A DNA stretch of 64,000 nt from Clostridia bacterium (GTDB lineage: Bacteria > Bacillota > Clostridia > Christensenellales > Borkfalkiaceae): the NCBI GenBank assembly GCA_017621735.1, contig JAGASM010000035.1, forward strand, positions 33,069-97,068. The letters are read 5' to 3'. Below are positions 44,589 to 51,656 of the stretch, piece after piece. The stretch's first letter is position 1, and each line of letters starts with the position of its first letter. Made by a program: the position numbers and the translations under genes. The notes below the pieces were generated by a model, which saw nothing but the letters and a program-made list of their open reading frames with translations, made no database searches and was not told the origin of the DNA.

Positions 44589-47500
44589 ATGAAAACGAAG
44601 TTTGCTCGACTGATTACCTTGCTTGCGCTTTGCGTAACCATGGTAATGGCATTCGTCGGATGCGGAGAAGTTTATTCCATTTCCTTCGTCGATTACGACG
44701 GAGCGGAAATAAAAACGATCTCCGTAGACGAAGGCGCGGCGGTCGCATACAGTGGGGACGAACCCACCCGTGATGCGGACGCAGAGTATACTTACACCTT
44801 TGCAGGATGGATGGACGAAAACGGGACCGTTCTCGATTCCTTCCCGAATGCAACGGCAAACGCAACGTATACCGCAAAGTATAACAGCGTGAAAAATTCC
44901 TACAACGTCATCTTCAAAAACGGGGACGAAACGTTGTACGAAGAAACGCTCGAATACGGCACGGCAGTCGTCTACGGGGGAACGACGCCCGAAAAGGCGG
45001 CGACGGCACAGTATACGTACACGTTTGCGGGCTGGACGGACGGCACGGATACCTATGGGGCGGACGAAATTCCCGCTCTCACGGGCAACGCAACCTATAC
45101 GGCTGTCTTTACCGAAACGGTCAACGCGTATCAAATTACGTGGAGCGTAGAGGGACAAACGAGCACGACGACCGTCAACTACGGCGCGCAAGCGGCGTTT
45201 GACGGAACGCCCGAAAAGGCGGCGACGGCACAATACAGTTACGCGTTCGCGGGATGGGCGCTCACCGAAGGGGGAGAAGTCGTTGACGACCTCACCGTTA
45301 CGGGCGCACAAACGTATTACGCGGTATTTACGCCTTCCGTCAATTCCTATAAAATTTCCTTTGTGGGCGAAGACGACGCGGAGATTACGAGCGTAACGCT
45401 TGCGTACGGCGCAGTTCCCACGTTTGAAGGAACGACGCCCGAAAAGGTGGCTACGGCGCAATACACCTACACCTTTGCAGGCTGGACGGACGGGGAAGAA
45501 ACGTACACGGGCGCACTTCCCGCAGTTACGGGCGTGCAAACGTACAAAGTAGTGTTTACGCCCACCGTTAATTCCTATGAAATTACGTGGAATATCGACG
45601 GACAAACGTCGAGCACAAGCGTAAACTACGGCGAAGTTGCTCTTTACGGCTCCGTTCCGACCAAAGAGGCGGACGCACAGTACACCTACACCTTTGCAGG
45701 TTGGGCAGAAACGGCAAACGGCGACGTATTAGAAACCAACCAAATGACGGTTACGGGCGCAAAGACGTACTATGCGGTATTCACGACGGAAACGAACGTC
45801 TACCTCATCAAGTTCGTGGACGAAGACGGCACGACCGTTCTCGATTCGCAAACGCTTGCATACGGCTCCGCGCTTACTTATAAGGGGGCGGAACCGAGCA
45901 AAGAACAAACCGTTTCCAGCGTTTACGAATTCCAAGTTTGGTTGGACGTTTCGGATAACAGCCAACACGACTACAATATTCTTCCTTCCGTAACGGGCGA
46001 AAAGACGTATAAAGCCGTCTATCAAGAATACGCAAGACCTTACCAAGTTACGTGGATGGTCGACGGAAGTGAATCAAGATGGAGCCAAGTTTCCTACAAC
46101 ACGCAAGCAACGTGGGCGGGTGCAGTTCCGACCAAAGAGGCGGACGCGCAGTACACCTACACCTTTGCGGGCTGGTCGAAGACGGAAGGCGGCGCAATCG
46201 TTCCTTCGAACGAAATGATCGTCTTGGGCGAAGTTACTTACTACGCGATCTTCAGTACGGAAACGAACGTCTACACCGTTCAATTCTTTGCGGAAGACGG
46301 TGAAACGGTACTCGACACGCAAGCGCTTGCATACGGCACCGTTCCGACCTATCAAGGAACGACCGCGCTCGAAAAAGAGGCAACGGCGCAATACTCCTAT
46401 ACCTTTGCGGGTTGGACGTGCGAAGACGTGGACTATTCCGCGCAAGACGCACTTCCCGAAGTAACGGGCAATATGTCCTTTACCATTCGTTTTACCTCTA
46501 CCCTCAACGAATACACGGTAACGTGGGTAGTAAACGGCGCGCAAACGCAAGAAACGTACAAGTACGGCGAAATTCCTTCCTTCAAGGGCTCGACGGAAAA
46601 AGAACCTACGGTCGAAACAGTCTATACCTTCCGCGCTTGGGCAGATGTAAACGAAAACGAGTACACCTCGTTTGAAAATTACACCGTAACGGGCGACGTA
46701 ACCTATACGGCGGTTTACAACGAAAGCGTACGCCAGTTCACGGTTACTTGGATGTCGAATGGCGAAGTATACGAAACGACGTCCGTTAACGGCAATACGT
46801 CACCCGTTGCTCCTGTAAATAGCGGGATGGTTACCCAGCAGTACACCTATACCTTCCTCGGTTGGGCGGCTGCGGAAGACAGCGACGAGATCATCAACCT
46901 CGCAGAGCAAAAGATCACCGATACCACCACCTACTGGGCGGTATACTCGGTTACCACCAACAAGTACGAGATCATCTTCGAACGAAACGCGGAAACGTTG
47001 CAAAGATCGGAAGTCGAATACGGCACCGTTCCCGTTTACGCAGGGGAAGAACCCACGCAAGGGGGCGACGCGCAATATTCCTACGTATTCAGCGGATGGA
47101 AAAATGCAACGACGGGTGTAGAATACGCAAAAGACGAACTTCCCACCGTTACGGACATAACCGTTTATATTGCGGTATTTGAACAGGTCGTCAATCAGTA
47201 CACCGTTACCGTCAATTACGTCTACCGCGACGGCGGTGCGACCGCGGCGCAAAGCAAGACGCTCAAAGCGGACTACGGCACGCTCTACGGCAGAAGACAG
47301 GTAGGGGACGAACTCGTTACCGACTTTGAATCTCCCACGGTTGAGGGTTACCTTCCCAGCTTGTACTGGGTTGCAGGAAGAATCGAAGAGGACGTTACGG
47401 TTACCGTTACCTATTCTGCGGCAAGCGTTTGGGACGGAACGAGCGCATCCGCATCCCTCTCGGGCGCAGGCACCGAATTCGATCCTTACCTCATTCAAAG

Positions 47501-49208
47501 CGCGGCGGACCTTGCCTTCCTTTCTAACGACTCCAACGGAGTAGATCAATACGGCGCGGGTAAGTATTATAAACTCACCACGAGCATCGACTTGGCGGGA
47601 CACACTTGGACGCCTATCTGTGGAACGCCTTCGTCGACGAGCTACACGTGGATAAACTTTAGTGGGAACCTTGACGGCGACGGCTATACCATAGGCGGAC
47701 TGTATTACTCTGATGCTTCGTGCATGGGCGTTGCACTCTTCTGTGGAATTGACGCAGGTAGCGTAACAAATTTGACCATTGAAGGTTCGCTTACGGGTAA
47801 GAACCGCGTTGCGGGGCTTGCATACATGGTAAAAGCCAACAGCTCCTTCTCGAACATCAACGGATTTGTCAACGTTCATAACGGGCAAGCAAGCCAAGCA
47901 GATTCGTGGAGCGGCGGGCTTCTCGGCACGGTTGCAGAAAATTCGACGATTACAAACTGCAACAACTACGGCACGGTGTCCGGGAACGCGAACTACGTTG
48001 GCGGGGTTGTGGGCAAAGTCGTTACGACGACGGTTACGAATTGCAACAACTACGGCTTGATTTCTATGACGACGGGAAATAACGTCGGCGGGGTTGTTGG
48101 AACAAGTGAAACGAGCAGTGCGATTAAGAACAGCCACAACTACGGCTTGATTTCTATGACGACGGGAAAATACGTCGGCGGTATCGTTGGGGGGGCTACG
48201 AGTAGCGAGATCGACCTTTGTACAAACCATGGAGTAGTTTCCGGAACGACGGATCTTCAACGTGCGGCGGGAATTGCTGGACAAGGGAAGTCGACAACGG
48301 TTACGAATTGTATCAACTATGCCGATATTTCGGGCGTGTTGCACAACGGCGGCGGTATCGTTGGGTTTGCAAACGCCGCGGTTGCAATTTCCATGTGTAA
48401 AAACTACGGCGACGTCAGCGGGTTTAGTACGACGACGGGCTCCTCGTTCGGCGGAATCGTTGCGCAGATGTACAGTACTTCCGGTAATGCAAATAGCGTT
48501 GATTACTGCGATAACTACGGTACGGTTACCGGGTATACGTACGTGGGCGGCGTTGCAGGGAACGTAAAGAATACGGCAATCGGAACGGTTACCAACTGCG
48601 CCAACTACGGCGACGTTGTGGCGGTTGCGGAACTTACGAAAGCAACGAATCAGTGGGTAGGCGGTGTTGTCGGTTATACGAATTATCAAGTGAAAAACTG
48701 CATCAACTACGGAAACGTTACTGCGTCGGGTACTGCAATCGGCGGCGTGGTCGGTTGGGCAAGCGGTGCAACGTCGCTGGTTGACAACTGCTTCAACTAC
48801 GGGAACGTTACTGCGGTCGGCGATTTTGAGGAGCAGGTCGGCGGTATTTGCGGCTATTCGTCGGGCACCGTTTCCAATTGCGAAAACAACGGAGCAGTTT
48901 TGGCGGACGATCAAGTCGGCGGTATTTGCGGTAGCACAAATGACGCAATTATTACCGACTGTACCAACAACGGCGACGTTACGGGCGCGAACTACTCCTT
49001 CGGCGGAATTATCGGAAATATGACCAGCGCATCTTCTATGAGCGGATGCGAAAACTACGGTAATATTTCGGGCGGAAGCCAAGTTGGCGGACTCATCGGC
49101 TACGCAGGTGCCGCAACGGATATTGCAAACGCAGGTGAAAACTTTGGCGAAGTTTCGGGTAACTCCAACACGGGAGATATTGTCGGACGGCACAACGTAA
49201 CTACGTAA
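44589..49208 (+). CDS. Giant surface lipoprotein: eleven InlB-type repeats, MucBP-like domain, GLUG repeats
   Basis: 1539 residues, same plan as the preceding gene. Lipobox AFVGC. Eleven InlB-type repeats (~25-860, spaced ~70-80 residues; typical start NSYKISFVGEDDAE and end TYKVVFTPTVNSY). MucBP-like segment (~870-940), a DPYLIQSAADLAFLS linker and ~20 GLUG-type repeats. It follows 18 bp after the previous gene with AAGGAGG. It is the last gene of operon 1. The repeats are similar enough at DNA level for recombination. Confidence 0.84.
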   Translation: MKTKFARLITLLALCVTMVMAFVGCGEVYSISFVDYDGAEIKTISVDEGAAVAYSGDEPTRDADAEYTYTFAGWMDENGTVLDSFPNATANATYTAKYNSVKNSYNVIFKNGDETLYEETLEYGTAVVYGGTTPEKAATAQYTYTFAGWTDGTDTYGADEIPALTGNATYTAVFTETVNAYQITWSVEGQTSTTTVNYGAQAAFDGTPEKAATAQYSYAFAGWALTEGGEVVDDLTVTGAQTYYAVFTPSVNSYKISFVGEDDAEITSVTLAYGAVPTFEGTTPEKVATAQYTYTFAGWTDGEETYTGALPAVTGVQTYKVVFTPTVNSYEITWNIDGQTSSTSVNYGEVALYGSVPTKEADAQYTYTFAGWAETANGDVLETNQMTVTGAKTYYAVFTTETNVYLIKFVDEDGTTVLDSQTLAYGSALTYKGAEPSKEQTVSSVYEFQVWLDVSDNSQHDYNILPSVTGEKTYKAVYQEYARPYQVTWMVDGSESRWSQVSYNTQATWAGAVPTKEADAQYTYTFAGWSKTEGGAIVPSNEMIVLGEVTYYAIFSTETNVYTVQFFAEDGETVLDTQALAYGTVPTYQGTTALEKEATAQYSYTFAGWTCEDVDYSAQDALPEVTGNMSFTIRFTSTLNEYTVTWVVNGAQTQETYKYGEIPSFKGSTEKEPTVETVYTFRAWADVNENEYTSFENYTVTGDVTYTAVYNESVRQFTVTWMSNGEVYETTSVNGNTSPVAPVNSGMVTQQYTYTFLGWAAAEDSDEIINLAEQKITDTTTYWAVYSVTTNKYEIIFERNAETLQRSEVEYGTVPVYAGEEPTQGGDAQYSYVFSGWKNATTGVEYAKDELPTVTDITVYIAVFEQVVNQYTVTVNYVYRDGGATAAQSKTLKADYGTLYGRRQVGDELVTDFESPTVEGYLPSLYWVAGRIEEDVTVTVTYSAASVWDGTSASASLSGAGTEFDPYLIQSAADLAFLSNDSNGVDQYGAGKYYKLTTSIDLAGHTWTPICGTPSSTSYTWINFSGNLDGDGYTIGGLYYSDASCMGVALFCGIDAGSVTNLTIEGSLTGKNRVAGLAYMVKANSSFSNINGFVNVHNGQASQADSWSGGLLGTVAENSTITNCNNYGTVSGNANYVGGVVGKVVTTTVTNCNNYGLISMTTGNNVGGVVGTSETSSAIKNSHNYGLISMTTGKYVGGIVGGATSSEIDLCTNHGVVSGTTDLQRAAGIAGQGKSTTVTNCINYADISGVLHNGGGIVGFANAAVAISMCKNYGDVSGFSTTTGSSFGGIVAQMYSTSGNANSVDYCDNYGTVTGYTYVGGVAGNVKNTAIGTVTNCANYGDVVAVAELTKATNQWVGGVVGYTNYQVKNCINYGNVTASGTAIGGVVGWASGATSLVDNCFNYGNVTAVGDFEEQVGGICGYSSGTVSNCENNGAVLADDQVGGICGSTNDAIITDCTNNGDVTGANYSFGGIIGNMTSASSMSGCENYGNISGGSQVGGLIGYAGAATDIANAGENFGEVSGNSNTGDIVGRHNVTT

Positions 49209-49263
49209 GCATAACACAGTTAAAATCCTTTCCGTAAAGTGCGGATAGGACAACAAAAGAACA

Positions 49264-49290
49264 AAGCCCGCGGCGAAACGCCGCGGGCTT
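49264..49290 (+). terminator. Terminator of surface operon 1
   Basis: 12-bp stem AAGCCCGCGGCG / CGCCGCGGGCTT with an AAA loop, then ATACTTTTTG. The T run is delayed. Confidence 0.75.
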
Positions 49291-49320
49291 ATACTTTTTG
49301 TACCTTATTTTATATTGTCT

Positions 49321-49356
49321 TTTTCCCGCCGTGCGAGGTTTCGCACGGCGGGAAAA
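49321..49356. terminator. Strong bidirectional hairpin
   Basis: Perfect 16-bp stem TTTTCCCGCCGTGCGA (49321-49336) / TCGCACGGCGGGAAAA (49341-49356), GGTT loop. It probably backs up termination from both sides. Confidence 0.75.
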
Positions 49357-49380
49357 TTTATCTACGTTTTGCTTTTTTTC

Positions 49381-49520
49381 TTACCCCGCGCACCGCACGG
49401 ATTTTCTCTTCACCCCGCGCACTGCACGGGATTTCTCTTCACCCCGCGCACCGCACGGATTGCTCTTCACCCCGCGCACCGCGCGGGTTTCTCTTCTCCT
49501 CGCGCACCGCACGGGGAGAG
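49381..49520. repeat. Minisatellite of five 28-29 bp units
   Basis: Units beginning CCCCGCGCACCGCACGG occur at 49384, 49413, 49442, 49470 and (CCTC variant) 49498, each followed by a TTTCTCTTCA-like stretch. There are no unique spacers, so it is not a CRISPR array. It lies between the operon 1 terminators and the 3' end of regulator C. Nothing else is seen between 49209 and 49522 beyond the two hairpins. Confidence 0.85.
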
Positions 49521-49522
49521 AG

Positions 49523-50476
49523 TTATACGTCCGTTTCCTCTTCTTGATAATGCAACTGAAAAATAATATCTTGCGGATAATCGCCGAACTCCTTTCCAAA
49601 CAAATTAAACCCGCCGGGGAATTCCGCGGTATTTTTGTTGCCGAATTTGAGAGAAATTTTATTTCCGTCGCTTAATTTCAAACGCTTTAAGGTAACGCGG
49701 TCGCTATACAAAATCCCGTTCAAAAACGTGCCTTGCTCGTTGACGGAAACGTTGACGATCTTTCCGTATTGCGTATTGATGCTTGGCCACCAGTAGGGGT
49801 TTAAGTTTCCGCGCCTGTCCCCGTAGTCGCCGTCGCAACGGTAGGTCGTGAGTTCTACGCCGTTGAGCCAAAAGGTAATATCCGACTGATGCGAGTTGTC
49901 GTAAAAGGGGAATTCGGAGCAAATTTCCAAAGAGAAAGAAACGCCCGTTATCTTTTTTGTCTTTGCAATCGAGTTGCCGAAGTGATACTCGATGATTCCG
50001 CGCGGAGTAAACAGGAGTTGCGCCTGAAAGCGTTCGGGAGAAAACAAATTGTGGTGCTCCCGATTGTTTATAATGTAGGTAAGCGTATCCCCCTCGAAAT
50101 CGGCGTAACTTCCGATCGGCATCGTTTGCGCGTCCGTCATTTGCGTGGAATATACCTTTTTAATCGCTTTATAAACGGTAAAGTAAAAATTTCCCGAACG
50201 GCGTTGGATAAACTTACTTTCTTTTTTACTGTCGTTGCGGTAGCGTGTGGAGATGAGGTGCGCCTTTTCTAACACGTCCAAATGATGCACGAGGGTAGAA
50301 ACGGGCATTTGAAATTTGTTTGAAAGTTCGCGAGTGGAATATTTATAGGGCGGACTTTGCAATAATTTCAAAATTTTTAACCGCTTTTTGTCGCGGAGCG
50401 CATCGCATATAAGGCTGATTTTGTCAAAATCTTCTTCGTTTTCGATGTCTAAAACGGTGGTGTTTTCTAATTTCAT
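49523..50476 (-). CDS. ArsR-like regulator with conserved C-terminal beta domain (paralogue C), divergent to surface operon 2
   Basis: 317 residues from ATG 50476 (MKLENTTVLDIENEEDF). Winged helix ~25-95 (LRDKKRLKILKLLQS, STRELSNKFQMPVSTLVHHL). C-terminal domain ~125-317 as in A and B (FSLEICSE, FWLNGVELTTY, GDYGDRRGNLNPYWWPS, TQYG, FNLFGKEFGDYPQD). GGGGGAAC precedes the start. A 107-bp tandem duplication places a copy of its first codons upstream; the upstream ORF stops at TGA overlapping this ATG. It is divergent from surface operon 2 and its promoter shares TAGTTGACAAAT with regulator B, so it likely controls that operon (inference). Confidence 0.82.
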   Translation of the reverse strand: MKLENTTVLDIENEEDFDKISLICDALRDKKRLKILKLLQSPPYKYSTRELSNKFQMPVSTLVHHLDVLEKAHLISTRYRNDSKKESKFIQRRSGNFYFTVYKAIKKVYSTQMTDAQTMPIGSYADFEGDTLTYIINNREHHNLFSPERFQAQLLFTPRGIIEYHFGNSIAKTKKITGVSFSLEICSEFPFYDNSHQSDITFWLNGVELTTYRCDGDYGDRRGNLNPYWWPSINTQYGKIVNVSVNEQGTFLNGILYSDRVTLKRLKLSDGNKISLKFGNKNTAEFPGGFNLFGKEFGDYPQDIIFQLHYQEEETDV

Positions 50477-50599
50477 CGATTGTTCCCCCTTTTTTTGTCG
50501 CGGAGTGCATCGCATACAAGGCTAATTTTGTCAAAATCTTCTTCGTTTTCGATGTCTAAAACGGTGGTGTTTTCTAATTTCATCGATTGTTCCCCCTTG
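50386..50599. repeat. 107-bp tandem duplication over the regulator C start
   Basis: Units 50386-50492 and 50493-50599 differ at only about three positions (GCGCATC/GTGCATC and nearby). Each covers the ribosome binding site, ATG and first ~32 codons of regulator C. 107 is not a multiple of three, so the copies are out of frame with each other. Confidence 0.9.
50473..50583 (-). CDS. Upstream ORF (36 codons) duplicating the N-terminus of regulator C
   Basis: It starts MKLENTTVLDIENEEDF like the regulator and ends ...LRDKKRGNNR with TGA overlapping the regulator ATG (ATGA). It has the same GGGGGAAC ribosome binding site as the regulator. It is probably a by-product of the 107-bp duplication, but would make regulator translation partly dependent on ribosomes finishing here. 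Confidence 0.55.
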   Translation of the reverse strand: MKLENTTVLDIENEEDFDKISLVCDALRDKKRGNNR

Positions 50600-50613
50600 C
50601 GTTTTATAAAATT

Positions 50614-50642
50614 ATTATAAATTCCGCGCCCAAATTTGTCAA
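50614..50642 (-). promoter_or_regulatory. Promoter of regulator C
   Basis: Minus strand TTGACA (50637-50642), 17-bp spacer, TATAAT (50614-50619). The 12-mer ATTTGTCAACTA (50634-50645, plus strand) is identical at the regulator B promoter. Confidence 0.8.
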
Positions 50643-50708
50643 CTAAAATTCTCGTTTTTATACTATAATAAAACTAAAAAGTTGGTTTAAGATTTTCGGA
50701 GGTTGGTA

Positions 50709-50739
50709 TTGACAAGGGGGGGGGGGTGAGTGTTAGAAT
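50709..50739 (+). promoter_or_regulatory. Promoter of surface operon 2 with a G11 tract in its spacer
   Basis: TTGACA (50709-50714), A, eleven G (50716-50726), then TAGAAT (50734-50739) preceded by TGT. The spacer is 19 bp as written; loss of two G would give the optimal 17. A 7-bp hairpin (GCGCGCT/AGCGCGC, 50760-50779) lies in the leader. Confidence 0.7.
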
Positions 50740-50812
50740 GGTTTTGAGTATGGGGGACTGCGCGCTTTTGAGAGCGCGCCTCATTCAAAAAAATAATAGG
50801 AGGACGTCGAAA

Positions 50813-51643
50813 ATGCACAAAGAGAAAAAGAGCGCTGTTTTGAAGGTAACCGCGTTTGCCTTAACTGCGGTTTTGTGTTGTTCGACGGCGGCGCTCATTG
50901 TTGCCGCGGCAGTCAATCACGTTCCTCAAGAACGGGTAGAAGGAAACCGTGCAAGTACGGTTATGCCCGTTGTTGCGGGAGCGGGGAGCAGTGCGGAGGT
51001 TTTAACGCCGCAAATTGTTACGGGAGGCGGAACGGAAGCGGAACCGTACGAGCCGTTTATCCCCAACTTAAAGGATGACGAGCCGTTCATCGATATGGAC
51101 GTTGCATACGATTTTTCGACGCAATACGACTATACGAACGCGTCGCTTGTCTACTGCAACGGCAATTACAGTATCAGCGGGGGCGCGTATACCGCGACGG
51201 CGGCAAACTGCATTTATGCAAATAGGAATGCGGAAACGCCCTTCCCGTACGGGACGTTGAGCGCGGACGTCATGAACAACGGGAGCGACAGCGGGCTTAT
51301 TTTCGGCTTGTCGTCAAACGTAAGTTCTTTCTGGGAAGGCGCGGGCGTCAGTTACTATTTCGCCTTCGTCAGTTGGGAAGGGATTTTATTCTTGGGCAGA
51401 ACGGTCAACGGCGGTTGGGCGTCGCTTGCGTATACCGATATTTCCGGCTTTGACGCAAAAGAAACGTATCACTTGCAAGTCGTTTACCGCGTGGATAAAA
51501 TCGTCCTTGCGTTAGACGGAGTTCCGATGGTATCCTACCGTACGGATACGCCTTTGGAGGGTACCGGATGGGGAATCCGCACGGGCGCAGTCGGTGCAAC
51601 GATTTCCAACATTACGATTTCCAACAAGGTAACGTTAGATTAA
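50813..51643 (+). CDS. Membrane-anchored protein with a LamG/DUF1080-like domain
   Basis: 276 residues from ATG 50813 behind AGGAGGACG. N-terminal signal-anchor (VTAFALTAVLCCSTAALIVAAAV, ~10-32), a low-complexity linker (~40-85), then a concanavalin-like domain (~100-276; YGTLSADVMNNGSDSGLIFGL, YHLQVVYRVDKIVLALDG, ISNITISN) found also in neighbouring surface proteins. It probably binds carbohydrate. First gene of surface operon 2. Confidence 0.75.
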   Translation: MHKEKKSAVLKVTAFALTAVLCCSTAALIVAAAVNHVPQERVEGNRASTVMPVVAGAGSSAEVLTPQIVTGGGTEAEPYEPFIPNLKDDEPFIDMDVAYDFSTQYDYTNASLVYCNGNYSISGGAYTATAANCIYANRNAETPFPYGTLSADVMNNGSDSGLIFGLSSNVSSFWEGAGVSYYFAFVSWEGILFLGRTVNGGWASLAYTDISGFDAKETYHLQVVYRVDKIVLALDGVPMVSYRTDTPLEGTGWGIRTGAVGATISNITISNKVTLD

Positions 51644-51656
51644 GGAGGGTAAGACG

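Noticed and set aside
46800..49256. Long open frames on the minus strand under the large surface genes (for example 818 codons here; also 42153-43652, 54928-56007, 58213-59988)
   Set aside because: They mirror the repeats of the plus-strand genes, have no ribosome binding site or promoter and no recognisable domains, and are basic, low-complexity sequences.
49381..49520. CRISPR array
   Set aside because: The 28-29 bp units follow each other directly with no unique spacers, and there is no cas gene in the window.
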